Shown: one piece after another, positions 9,914-17,996 of the stretch
How positions within the stretch are numbered: the first letter of the stretch is position 1
Layout: every line of letters begins with the position of its first letter
NCBI RefSeq assembly: GCF_019665765.1
Contig: NZ_CP081150.1
Location: 1,488,001-1,552,000, forward strand
Direction of reading: 5' to 3'
DNA length: 64,000 nt
From: Deefgea tanakiae
GTDB taxonomy: Bacteria; Pseudomonadota; Gammaproteobacteria; Burkholderiales; Chitinibacteraceae
The notes under the pieces: generated by a model
What the model was told of the DNA's origin: nothing
The model's database searches: none
The model's input: only the letters and a program-made list of their open reading frames with translations
Program-made: the position numbers and the translations under genes

Positions 9914-10735
9914 ATGCTCACTACACTCCCTCTAGCCGCAGGTCTTGGCCTACGAAGCCCCCATATTCAACAAGTGCTAGCCGAAAAACCCAACGTCGCT
10001 TGGTGGGAAGTGCATAGCGAAAACTTCTTTGGCGGCGGAGCCCCGATTGCAGCGCTGGAACGACTGCGAGCTGATTACCCCATCAGTCTGCACGGCGTTG
10101 GCATGGGTTTAGGTAGTCCACATGAACTAGATCCATCACATTTAGCTCAACTCAAAACTTTAATTGATCGTATTGAGCCGCAGGCCATTTCAGAGCATTT
10201 ATCGTGGAATCGGCTACATGGCAAAGTCTATGCTGACCTGCTACCAGTACCGCGCGTAGAAGGTGTAATTGAACTGCTTTCGGAGCATATTCAAATCGTG
10301 CAAGATCAATTGCAGCGCCGCATCTTGATTGAAAATGTATCTAGTTATATTCAATTTACTGGCGAACAGTATCTTGAGAGTGAAGTTCTGGCTGAGCTAG
10401 TGGCGCGTACTGGGTGCGGGCTTTTGTTGGACATAAACAATCTATACGTCAGCCAAGTCAATCTCGGCATCGACCCTTTGGTCGAGCTAGTGCACTTACC
10501 ACTGGCTGCGGTGGGTGAAATTCATATTGCTGGCTTTGAAGTTTTTGATGGCATTGCCATTGATACGCATGGCGCAGCACCTTGCGATAAAGTGTGGCAA
10601 TTATTGGATGTGGTTTTAGCAAAAACAGGGCCAATACCGGTCTTGCTAGAACGCGACCAAAACATCCCTGAATTAGATTCGTTTTTACACGACTACGAAA
10701 CGCTAAAAAACCGCTGCACGGCGAATTGGATTTAG
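9914..10735 (+). CDS. bufB: MNIO-family (DUF692) bufferin maturase BufB
   Basis: A 273-residue TIM-barrel protein of the DUF692 family, the multinuclear non-heme iron oxidative enzymes that modify cysteines in RiPP precursors. Family landmarks are present in order: GLGLRSPHI at the N terminus, WWEVHSENFFGGG near residue 31, LHGVGMGLG near 60, SEHLSWN near 93, ENVSSY near 140, LLLDINNLYVS near 173, and EIHIAGFE then DTHGA near 200-220. The late ERDQNIPEL motif follows. The His, Asp and Glu residues in these blocks are expected iron ligands. It sits 50 bases downstream of bufA and overlaps no gene; its expected substrate is the BufA peptide. Confidence 0.93.
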   Translation: MLTTLPLAAGLGLRSPHIQQVLAEKPNVAWWEVHSENFFGGGAPIAALERLRADYPISLHGVGMGLGSPHELDPSHLAQLKTLIDRIEPQAISEHLSWNRLHGKVYADLLPVPRVEGVIELLSEHIQIVQDQLQRRILIENVSSYIQFTGEQYLESEVLAELVARTGCGLLLDINNLYVSQVNLGIDPLVELVHLPLAAVGEIHIAGFEVFDGIAIDTHGAAPCDKVWQLLDVVLAKTGPIPVLLERDQNIPELDSFLHDYETLKNRCTANWI

Positions 10736-10743
10736 GTGCAACA

Positions 10744-11475
10744 ATGAGTAAATACAAGGACATCTTCACTGATTTCGCTCGCGCGCTGGATAATGAGAGC
10801 CATGCGATAGAATGCATATCTGATACGACAAAAAGCAACTTCAGCATTTATCGCAATAATATTCAAATCAATCGCATCAACGCGCTGCGCATTGCGTACC
10901 CAAGCATTGATTCGCTATTAGGCACTGAGTTTTTTGATGCGATGTCACTGATCTATGTGCAACAAAGCCCTGCAAGCCATGCTAATTTGCACGAAGAAGG
11001 GGCAGACTTTCCGCAATTTATTGCCCATTTCACCCCTGCTGCAGACTACTTCTACCTTGCCGATGTCGCCCGACTCGACTGGGCGATTCACTGTGCGCAC
11101 TACGCCCCCGATGTGGCCGTTCATGGACCTGAGCGTATTGCCCAATACGCGAATCAGCTAGAAACACTAAAGTTTGAGTTTCATCCTGCAATGGCACAGA
11201 TTGAATCACCACACCCAATTGCCACTATATTTGAGATGCATCATGGCGGCAAAGCACCTGATGATTTGAATAAGTCAGAATGTGTCTTGGTTTGGCGCGA
11301 TCAATACGCCAAGATTAGCGCCTCTGAATACCATTTTTTTGCGGCCTTGCAAGCCAAACAAACTTTAGCCGATGCACTCGACGCAGTGGCAGAGTTTGAT
11401 CCCGAATTTAACCCTGCCAATGCGATGAGTTTAATGCTGCAACATGGGCTAATCCGCAATATCATCCACGCATAA
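10744..11475 (+). CDS. bufC: DUF2063 partner protein BufC of the bufferin maturase
   Basis: About 243 residues. The N-terminal DUF2063 domain is recognisable from FARAL near residue 10, FSIYRNNIQINRINALRIAYPSI-type segments near 35-60 (cut here for length) and the DFPQFIAHF stretch near 95. The C-terminal ~100 residues form a second domain resembling a precursor-recognition element. Partner proteins of this type bind the RiPP precursor and deliver it to the MNIO enzyme. I chose the ATG at 10744, preceded by TTTAGGTG, rather than the upstream TTG at 10726 that would overlap bufB. No DoxX-type bufD follows; the next gene is convergent. Confidence 0.88.
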   Translation: MSKYKDIFTDFARALDNESHAIECISDTTKSNFSIYRNNIQINRINALRIAYPSIDSLLGTEFFDAMSLIYVQQSPASHANLHEEGADFPQFIAHFTPAADYFYLADVARLDWAIHCAHYAPDVAVHGPERIAQYANQLETLKFEFHPAMAQIESPHPIATIFEMHHGGKAPDDLNKSECVLVWRDQYAKISASEYHFFAALQAKQTLADALDAVAEFDPEFNPANAMSLMLQHGLIRNIIHA

Positions 11476-11487
11476 AGCCATGCTGCA

Positions 11488-11506
11488 TGCCATCATTCTG
11501 ATGGCA
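11488..11506. terminator. Hairpin between convergent bufC and the Ig-repeat gene
   Basis: A perfect 8-bp stem (TGCCATCA / TGATGGCA) with a three-base loop lies between the two converging genes and overlaps the end of the minus-strand gene. Neither side has a good T tract, so it may be a weak or factor-assisted terminator. Confidence 0.4.
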
Positions 11507-12737
11507 CTTCAAATATTTCACTATCAACACACTGCTTTGCTCGGCACAACTTCACCATCCAGTTGGCAGGCCGCGTAGTAGGAATACCTTGCCAACTACC
11601 ACACCAAACACCTGGGCTACATGCCTTAGTGATTTTTTGGCTCAATAAAACTTGCCGCTGGTTCGCATCAATCAACAACCAATGATCCGGTGCCACCGTT
11701 GGCGAGGTGGTTTGCCAGCTCACGATCACTTGGCCAATCGGCAAGCCAGTACCCAACTCTGGGTCGTTTGAGGTGTGCACTTTAACCACAGGCACCGCAG
11801 GTGCGATATCTGGTCCGAGCATCGCGTCTACCGTTACTTTGTCAGACTCGCTACATAAAGTCTCAGCACAAAGTCGCACCGACAATTGATGCGTCCCATT
11901 GATCAGAGGTAATTCAACTTGGCCCTCCTGACTTTTGTCAGTTTCATCGGTAAATTTGGCCGAGCGGAAAATGGCTTTGCCATTATTTAATACTTCCCAG
12001 ACTTTACCGGTATTACCCCAGTAAATATTCCAACGAATCAGAGCGCTGCCATCGGTAGTGACGGGCGGTGTCCATGCCAATTGTGGAATATCGGGCCGTT
12101 CAATCTTTGGGCGATCAGCATCAATTGGGCCAATATCAACCCACGTTTCTGCCGATGACTCACTGCACTTCGGTTTTTCCAATGTGCCATTGCATAAACG
12201 CACCAGCCATTTATGCAAGCCAGGCTCTAATTGAGCAATCGTAAATACACCGCCCTGCACCGCTTCGATATTGGTTTGGGCAATGACCGCCGTACTACTG
12301 GCATTTAATTTTTTAACAGGATTAACATTCCCATTCAAACTACGTGGCACAAAATCGCGACCACGATAGCGAAGCTGATTATTATCCCAAAGCTCCCACC
12401 ACAGGCCAGCATCACCAAAGCCGATATTCCAACTCAGAGTAAATGGACCGGCCTTGATACGAGTCGGCACTGGATCTAAAAAAGGTTGGATCGGCGTTGA
12501 GTCAATGATGGCACCCATATCGGCACCCGAGTTAGGAACAAACTCAGCGGGGCGAATGGCGGGATCATTGCCCTTGGGGGCCGCTGGCGCAGGCAAAGCT
12601 TCGCACTCCATCATCCCCAATATCATGGAAGGACGACACGCCAGTTGCTCGCGTTTTTCAGCCTCACTACTGGAAATTAAGAATCCAGCCTGTGCTGCCG
12701 CGCTCAGTAGCAAAATCAAAGTTCCGATGAATTTCAT
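11493..12737 (-). CDS. Secreted protein with three Ig/FnIII-like repeats resembling the chitinase A N-domain
   Basis: About 414 residues, beginning with a signal peptide (MKFIGTLILLLSAAAQA). After an ~80-residue low-complexity linker come three related beta-sandwich modules. Modules 1 and 2 carry LSWNIGFGDAGLWWEL (about residue 100) and IRWNIYWGNTGKVWEV (about 232). These resemble the WN-x-W-W-G-x-N-G pattern of chitinase A N-terminal domains. Module 3 has VIVSWQTTSP near 336. All three end in the same signature, V-R/K-L-C followed by a Cys and an acidic/serine pair, implying one disulfide per module. No catalytic domain is present. A carbohydrate- or chitin-binding role is inferred. The ATG at 12737 has a GGGGA site upstream. 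It follows recJ closely on the same strand. Confidence 0.75.
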   Translation of the reverse strand: MKFIGTLILLLSAAAQAGFLISSSEAEKREQLACRPSMILGMMECEALPAPAAPKGNDPAIRPAEFVPNSGADMGAIIDSTPIQPFLDPVPTRIKAGPFTLSWNIGFGDAGLWWELWDNNQLRYRGRDFVPRSLNGNVNPVKKLNASSTAVIAQTNIEAVQGGVFTIAQLEPGLHKWLVRLCNGTLEKPKCSESSAETWVDIGPIDADRPKIERPDIPQLAWTPPVTTDGSALIRWNIYWGNTGKVWEVLNNGKAIFRSAKFTDETDKSQEGQVELPLINGTHQLSVRLCAETLCSESDKVTVDAMLGPDIAPAVPVVKVHTSNDPELGTGLPIGQVIVSWQTTSPTVAPDHWLLIDANQRQVLLSQKITKACSPGVWCGSWQGIPTTRPANWMVKLCRAKQCVDSEIFEVPSE

Positions 12738-12753
12738 GACCATCCCCGCCAAA

Positions 12754-14451
12754 CTACATTGAAGCTGCTTCAGAATATTCTAATTGTAATTGCAACATTC
12801 TTTCGCCACGAAACTCATTTACACTGATTTTATACACAGCCAAACAATCCCTAGGTATTGGCTCACACCAATTAAATTGCATAGCCTCTACGACAATACC
12901 CAGTTTGGTTGCGAGTTTGAGCTTACTGTGCTTTTCACCCACAATCCGCTGTTCAACAACGCGAAATACGCCTTGAAATACTGGAGCAGGAAATCCCTGC
13001 CCCCAAACTTGTTTATCTAATGCCTCGGCGGTTTCCAAAACAAAGGCGTCCTCTGGCAACTCACCATCCGTTTCTAACACCCTCGTTAACGCTGCTTCAT
13101 CGAGCAATTCACGGCAAACGGCTTCAAACGCCGATTTAAACGCGGAAAAATCGTTGACGTTTAATGACAAGCCCGCCGCCATTGCATGGCCTCCAAACTT
13201 GCGAATCAAATGCGGATGGCGCTTTGAAACCAAATCGAGCGCATCCCGTAGATGCAAACCCGGAATCGACCGGCCAGAACCCTTAATCTCATCATCATTG
13301 CCATTGGCAAACACAATCGTGGGTCGATTAAACCGATCTTTCATCCGTGAAGCAACAATCCCCACCACGCCCTGGTGCCAATCGGTATTGTATAAACAAA
13401 TGCTAAAGCTATCTTCAACCGCGACCGAGGATAAAGCTAACTCAGCCTCTTCGCGCATACCATGCTCAATCTCTCGCCGTGCGCGATTAAGCTGGTCTAA
13501 CTCTTTCGCCAACGGCAAAGCCACTTCTTCGCTCGCCGCCAGCAGCGTATTGATCCCAAAACTCATATCATCGAGTCGACCTGCAGCATTCAGCCGTGGC
13601 CCCAAGGCAAAACCCAAATCAAAACAACTAGCACGACCATAATAGCGACCTGCTGCAGTAAACAGCGCCATAATGCCAGGTGATGCGCGGCCTGAGCGCA
13701 TACGTTTCAGTCCTTGCTCAACCAAAATACGATTATTGGCATCGAGCTTGACCACATCGGCCACCGTACCCAAGGCGACAACATCAAGCCACTGCGCCAG
13801 ATTGGGCTCAGGATGGTCTGCAAAAGCCCCACGCCCACGTAACTCAGCACGTAAGGCCATCAAGACATAAAACATCACCCCAACACCGGCGAGGTTTTTA
13901 CTCGGAAATTCGCAACCCGGCTGATTCGGGTTAACGATTAATGCATTCGGTAAAGTATCTGCGGGCAAATGATGATCGGTAATCAGTACCTCAATTCCCA
14001 TTTCTCGAGCGGCCTCTACACCGGCATGGCTGGCAATGCCGTTATCTACCGTAATGATAATGTCCGGTTTGCGCTCCGCCGCGAGCGCAACAATCTCTGG
14101 CGTTAAACCGTAACCATATTCAAAACGGTTCGGCACAATAAAATCGATCTTTGCACCAAATGCAGCCAAACCCTTCATGCCGAGTGTCGTGGCGGTTGCA
14201 CCATCACAATCGTAATCGCCAACAATCAGCATGCGCTGGCCTGCTGCAATAGCATCAGCCAAGCGCGCGCCCATTGCCTCTGCATTTTTTAGCAGAGGAA
14301 ATGGCAATAAGTGTTTGAGCTCATGCTCTAAGTCTTTTGCATTTGCAATGCCCCGCGCGGCATACAGCTTTGCTTGTAGCGGTGAAAATCCAGCGTTACG
14401 CAAGTGGGTTTCTAATTCAACAGGTACGGGTCGAGAACGGATAGTGAGCAC
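12754..14451 (-). CDS. recJ: Single-stranded-DNA exonuclease RecJ
   Basis: A 5'-3' single-strand exonuclease of the RecF repair pathway and mismatch repair. The 565-residue length fits the family. DHH-phosphoesterase motifs are visible: motif I VGDYDCDGAT near residue 80, ITVDNGI near 135, motif III LITDHHLPAD near 160 and the NPN motif after it. The later VVALGTVADVV motif is present, as is the DHHA1 domain with FGGHAMAAGL near 430. An OB-like region follows to the C terminus. It begins 17 bases after the rpfE-like gene's stop on the same strand; this rpfE-recJ pairing is also known in Xanthomonas. Confidence 0.96.
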   Translation of the reverse strand: MLTIRSRPVPVELETHLRNAGFSPLQAKLYAARGIANAKDLEHELKHLLPFPLLKNAEAMGARLADAIAAGQRMLIVGDYDCDGATATTLGMKGLAAFGAKIDFIVPNRFEYGYGLTPEIVALAAERKPDIIITVDNGIASHAGVEAAREMGIEVLITDHHLPADTLPNALIVNPNQPGCEFPSKNLAGVGVMFYVLMALRAELRGRGAFADHPEPNLAQWLDVVALGTVADVVKLDANNRILVEQGLKRMRSGRASPGIMALFTAAGRYYGRASCFDLGFALGPRLNAAGRLDDMSFGINTLLAASEEVALPLAKELDQLNRARREIEHGMREEAELALSSVAVEDSFSICLYNTDWHQGVVGIVASRMKDRFNRPTIVFANGNDDEIKGSGRSIPGLHLRDALDLVSKRHPHLIRKFGGHAMAAGLSLNVNDFSAFKSAFEAVCRELLDEAALTRVLETDGELPEDAFVLETAEALDKQVWGQGFPAPVFQGVFRVVEQRIVGEKHSKLKLATKLGIVVEAMQFNWCEPIPRDCLAVYKISVNEFRGERMLQLQLEYSEAASM

Positions 14452-14467
14452 AGTAGCCTTAAAAATT

Positions 14468-15457
14468 TTAAAATGGCAAGCGAGCGGGTCGCCAGAAACG
14501 ATATAAATCAGAGCGTTTAATTTTTACTTGCTCCCCTGCTGCGGGGAAGGTCAATGTTAGCTGTTCCAGTTGACCGGCCTTGAGCTTTGAAAGTAGCGGT
14601 GAAAACCAATCATTTTCAAGCTGCTCCCATTGCGTACGCCACTCATAAGCGTTGCCGTAGATTGCGTCAAAACTCAAAGCATCCAGAACGACCACTGCGT
14701 CTGTTGTACTAGGCAACGAAGACGCAGACGTTAAAGCAACATGCCACGCACTACCTGCCATCGCTTGCACGATTTCATTACCACCATAAATGGGCTGTGC
14801 CGCAGCGGGCTTTGACTGGCCCGATGCCAAGATACCGCCCCCCCACAACCAGACGCTATTGATCATCGGTAGACCTGCCTCATCACGCTCATCGTTAACC
14901 GAATGACCGTAAAGCACCATTTGAATTTCATTGAGTACAGCATGAAACTGGAGCGCTTTTTCGCCTTGCGGCAAAAAATCATTCATATTGCCACCCAAGG
15001 CCTGCTCAAATGGCGTAAAGCTAAGCTGTGGATCAACCGGCAATTTTAAATACCACCGCGTTGGAGTGGCGGCCACAAAGGTAAAGCCATCTTCGGCAAA
15101 TAGACGATTCAGCGCAGCCACCAAAGCATCGGCTTCTGCTTGGCTAATTTGAAAAAAAGGCACCCCCAAAACAGTGAGGCGATCTCGGTCAATTCGCAAA
15201 TGCACTGGATCGGCACGCAGCCAAAATCCATGCTCAGCCGTTGGATGATCAATTTGTAGCGTCAACGGCGCTACCGCCGGTGCGATCAAGCCCATACGCT
15301 GCGCACACACACTGGCTAAATCTGTACTCGGAATAGAAAAGCGACGGCCTTTGCCATTCAGGCAGGCCAAAGCAGGCAGCGCCAAATCTTTATTGATATG
15401 AGGGCGCAATTCTTCGTCACGCCAAATCGAATCGGGGATAATCAGTTCATAGTTCAT
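14468..15457 (-). CDS. RpfE-like conserved protein (phosphoglycerate-mutase-like annotation)
   Basis: About 329 residues when started at the ATG at 15457. The longer frame from 15523 adds an unlikely Cys-rich leader. It resembles the conserved family named after Xanthomonas RpfE, often annotated as a phosphoglycerate-mutase-like or regulatory protein. Features are HGFWLRADPVHLRIDRDRL near residue 95, LGGNMNDFLPQG near 165 and NSVWLWGGGIL near 205. No alkaline-phosphatase-type metal ligands could be assigned, so catalysis is unproven. Its position directly upstream of recJ copies the Xanthomonas rpfE-recJ arrangement and supports the family call. The gene diverges from the YgjP-type peptidase. 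Confidence 0.7.
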   Translation of the reverse strand: MNYELIIPDSIWRDEELRPHINKDLALPALACLNGKGRRFSIPSTDLASVCAQRMGLIAPAVAPLTLQIDHPTAEHGFWLRADPVHLRIDRDRLTVLGVPFFQISQAEADALVAALNRLFAEDGFTFVAATPTRWYLKLPVDPQLSFTPFEQALGGNMNDFLPQGEKALQFHAVLNEIQMVLYGHSVNDERDEAGLPMINSVWLWGGGILASGQSKPAAAQPIYGGNEIVQAMAGSAWHVALTSASSLPSTTDAVVVLDALSFDAIYGNAYEWRTQWEQLENDWFSPLLSKLKAGQLEQLTLTFPAAGEQVKIKRSDLYRFWRPARLPF

Positions 15458-15510
15458 GCGACGGATTTTACACTGAACACAAAGATACACAGGTAAAAAA
15501 GCTTCACCTC

Positions 15511-15516
15511 TATAAT
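15511..15516 (+). promoter_or_regulatory. -10 box upstream of the YgjP-type gene
   Basis: A consensus TATAAT lies 30 bases before the ATG of the peptidase gene, in the divergent region with the rpfE-like gene. No clear -35 hexamer was found 16-18 bases upstream. Confidence 0.4.
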
Positions 15517-15545
15517 GATTCACTCACCTTCAAGCAAACCCTAGA

Positions 15546-16043
15546 ATGTCTGCACTTAAATACCTCAGCGCCTATCCAGAACACATTCAAGCCAAGGTGC
15601 AAGCCCTCATTGCCCGCAATGAGCTAGGAACGCTACTCGCACAGCGTTACCCGCAGCGCCATACTGTCCAAACCGACAAGGCCTTATACGATTATGTGAC
15701 GGAGCTAAAGCAAGAATATTTCAAAAATTCACAAGCACTCGCTAAAGTGACATTTGATAGCAAAATCAAAGTCATTCAGCACGCCCTTGGCACGCACACC
15801 CAAATTTCACGGGTGCAAGGTGGCAAACTCAAAAGCAAAAATGAAATTCGAATTGCCACTTTATTTAAAGACACGCCACCTGAATTTTTAAAGATGATTG
15901 TCACACACGAGCTTTCGCATTTGAAAGAAAAGGATCACAACAAAGCTTTTTATCAGCTATGCCAGCATATTGAGCCGAATTATATTCAACTGGAATTTGA
16001 TCTCAGACTTTACTTAACGCACAAGGAATTAGCACCATCTTAA
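15546..16043 (+). CDS. YgjP/WLM-type zinc metallopeptidase domain protein
   Basis: A 165-residue protein ending in a metallopeptidase domain. The zinc motif THELSHLKEKDHNKAFY (HExxH plus a His six residues on) near residue 118 and the following LCQHIEP match the YgjP-like M48/WLM group. The N-terminal 60 residues are more variable. Proteins of this group are soluble and of unsettled substrate. The gene stands alone on the plus strand, with its own candidate -10 box, and converges with the small minus-strand ORF ending at 16053. Confidence 0.85.
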   Translation: MSALKYLSAYPEHIQAKVQALIARNELGTLLAQRYPQRHTVQTDKALYDYVTELKQEYFKNSQALAKVTFDSKIKVIQHALGTHTQISRVQGGKLKSKNEIRIATLFKDTPPEFLKMIVTHELSHLKEKDHNKAFYQLCQHIEPNYIQLEFDLRLYLTHKELAPS

Positions 16044-16052
16044 AAAGTTACG

Positions 16053-16244
16053 TCATGTAATCTTTTTGGCTGCGTCCAGCAACTCATCGATGGAAATGCC
16101 TGCATCTTGCAACTGCAACTGCAGGTTTTCACATAATTCACGTTTTTTTCTTTGTCTTGCAATACGCTCACTATTGGCACGCTCTTGCTCTTGCTTAAGG
16201 ACGTGCCAAGTTTCGGTATTAAATAAATCTGCTGCTGAATTCAA
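16053..16244 (-). CDS. Small 63-residue helical protein of unknown function
   Basis: A TTG-started ORF with AGGAG about ten bases upstream. The product is charged and almost certainly helical: residues 15-40 are rich in Glu, Gln, Arg and Lys (KQEQERANSERIARQRKKRE). An amphipathic tail follows (SIDELLDAAKKI). It looks like protein rather than a shadow because residue composition and heptad spacing are coherent. I recognise no family. It lies 26 bases after another tiny ORF on the same strand and may form a pair with it. Confidence 0.55.
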   Translation of the reverse strand: MNSAADLFNTETWHVLKQEQERANSERIARQRKKRELCENLQLQLQDAGISIDELLDAAKKIT

Positions 16245-16270
16245 TTTTTAAATACTCTCCTGTGCTTGAA

Positions 16271-16426
16271 TTAATAGCCACGTTTTTGTTTACGGCGCTT
16301 TACTTTTGAATTGGGTACATTCAACTCGACCGATTTTGATGCTTTGTCTTCTGCCGCAGAAAGTGGATTACTCCCTTCCTTGTTCTTCTTAGCAAAAAGA
16401 TTTGAAATACTCTTGATTAAATTCAT
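16271..16426 (-). CDS. Tiny 51-residue basic protein (candidate)
   Basis: A 51-codon frame starting at ATG 16426 and ending TAA at 16271. It begins MNLIKSISNLFAKKNKEG, continues with a Ser/Ala/Val-rich middle and ends KVKRRKQKRGY, so the C terminus is strongly basic as in nucleic-acid-binding or ribosome-associated small proteins. The ribosome-binding site is weak (TGAG). It shares strand and close spacing with the 63-residue ORF and fills an otherwise empty 220-base gap. Function unknown; reality moderately likely. Confidence 0.45.
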   Translation of the reverse strand: MNLIKSISNLFAKKNKEGSNPLSAAEDKASKSVELNVPNSKVKRRKQKRGY

Positions 16427-16471
16427 AATAAACTCAGTAAGACTTGATTAATTAAACAATAAGCCACCGTG

Positions 16472-16903
16472 CTATCGGCAGTTTTTCTCAATAAATGCTG
16501 TTTTCTCAACAATTTCTTGCTCACGCTGCTGAGCAGGTAAAAACTCCATCTTGCCTTGATCATTACTCACTTGCTTAAACATATTGGCACCTTTCAAAAA
16601 AGCAAGTCGTGACTCAGCAGCAGCACAGGCTTTTTCATCTCTAGGTGGTTTGACTGTTGGCGCGGCAGCAGGTGTCTGGCCTTGCGCAGCAGATGCTTTA
16701 GTGGGCACAGATGATGCGGGGCGCTGTGCAGCAACAGTGGTGACGCGGCTTTCATTTAAATTCATGCGCTGTGCTTTACCTTGTGACGCTGGAGGTGGCT
16801 GATCTGAAAATTGTATACGCCCCGATGAATCAGTCCATTTATACACTTCAGCGTGCGCCCCAAACGCTAAAAAACACAGTAACACAGTCAAGCTACGCAT
16901 CAT
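16472..16903 (-). CDS. DUF4124 domain periplasmic protein
   Basis: A 143-residue protein with a signal peptide (about residues 1-18, ending AHA). Directly after it comes the DUF4124 motif EVYKWTDSSGRIQFSDQPP (residues 19-37). A Ser/Ala/Pro-rich linker occupies about residues 45-85. A C-terminal helical segment has two cysteines (KACAAAES near 91 and the penultimate residue). DUF4124 is a short beta module of unknown role found in secreted proteobacterial proteins. Two adjacent ATG codons exist; GGGGGCG precedes them. It follows hldD on the same strand. Confidence 0.85.
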   Translation of the reverse strand: MMRSLTVLLCFLAFGAHAEVYKWTDSSGRIQFSDQPPPASQGKAQRMNLNESRVTTVAAQRPASSVPTKASAAQGQTPAAAPTVKPPRDEKACAAAESRLAFLKGANMFKQVSNDQGKMEFLPAQQREQEIVEKTAFIEKNCR

Positions 16904-16972
16904 CGCCCCCTAATAATTAACTTTAGTTTCTATCGCCCAATTAAATACAAACAATGAAGAGATCTGTTTGCC

Positions 16973-17974
16973 CTAATTTGACAACAAAGCCTGTACATAG
17001 CGGCGAACGCCGTCTTGTACTGATAGAAATTTTTCGCCGTATCCAGCTTCACGCAGTAGTGTTAAATCCGCCTCTGTGAAACATTGATACTTGCCCCTCA
17101 ACGCATCAGGAAATTCAATGTATTCCAAAATACCTTCTGCCAACAGCTCTTCCAACGATAGCGCAGTTTGTCCGGCAGCCCCTCGGCAGGTATTAACCGC
17201 AGTGATAGCAATATCATTAAAAGGCTGTGAATGCCCTGTACCTACATTGTAAATGCCGCAGACTTCGGGATTATCCAAAAACCACAGATTTACTTTGACG
17301 ACATCTTCAACCGACACGAAATCACGCGTGTGACCACCAGCTGGATAGCCACCGTACTCGCCAAATAATTTTACTTTGCCGGTCGCTTGGTATTGATTAA
17401 AGTGATGGAAGGCCACTGAAGCCATCCGCTCTTTATGCCATTCGCGTGGACCATATACATTAAAATAGCGGAATCCCGCCACTTGCGCTGTAATTTCACC
17501 ATTCGCGATGCGATTACGCAGCACTTGATCAAACAACAACTTCGAGTAACCATAGACATTTAATGGTTGTTCACAATCCGGCGACTCAATAAAGCCGTTA
17601 TCACCATTGCCATAGGTCGCGGCAGAAGATGCATACAAAAACTGTACTTCTTCGGCTTGGCACCATTCGAACAAAGCCAGCGTATATTGATAGTTATTAT
17701 CCATCATATACTTACCGTTGTGCTCCATCGTATCTGAGCAAGCGCCTTGATGAATGATTGCGCTAATCGCGCCGTCAAATGCACCCGCAGCGAGTTCTTC
17801 GATGAAATCCGTTTTATCCAAATAATGAGCGATTTTCAAATCGGCCAAATTGCGAAATTGATCACCTTTAGTTAAGTCATCAACCGCAATAATATCGGCT
17901 TCACCACGCTCATTGAGCGCTTTAATTATATTCGAGCCAATAAAACCAGCTGCACCGGTAACTACAATACTCAT
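16973..17974 (-). CDS. hldD: ADP-L-glycero-D-manno-heptose-6-epimerase
   Basis: Epimerises ADP-D-glycero- to ADP-L-glycero-D-manno-heptose for the LPS inner core. The 333-residue SDR-fold protein has the NAD(P)-binding [12 protein letters not shown] at the N terminus. The DDLTKGDQF segment near residue 32, IHQGACSDT near 74 and the catalytic YGYSK near 140 are characteristic. [11 protein letters not shown] near 165 and the [14 protein letters not shown] segment near 210 complete the match. It starts 23 bases after the GH9 stop, so it is likely read from the same transcript although functionally unrelated. Confidence 0.96.
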   Translation of the reverse strand: MSIVVTGAAGFIGSNIIKALNERGEADIIAVDDLTKGDQFRNLADLKIAHYLDKTDFIEELAAGAFDGAISAIIHQGACSDTMEHNGKYMMDNNYQYTLALFEWCQAEEVQFLYASSAATYGNGDNGFIESPDCEQPLNVYGYSKLLFDQVLRNRIANGEITAQVAGFRYFNVYGPREWHKERMASVAFHHFNQYQATGKVKLFGEYGGYPAGGHTRDFVSVEDVVKVNLWFLDNPEVCGIYNVGTGHSQPFNDIAITAVNTCRGAAGQTALSLEELLAEGILEYIEFPDALRGKYQCFTEADLTLLREAGYGEKFLSVQDGVRRYVQALLSN

Positions 17975-17996
17975 AACAAAACCTCGTTGTAATTAG

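Noticed and set aside
16066-16251. Plus-strand ORF opposite the 63-residue gene
   Set aside because: Its translation is Ser/Cys/Asn-rich and incoherent, while the minus-strand frame is a well-formed charged helical protein with an AGGAG site.
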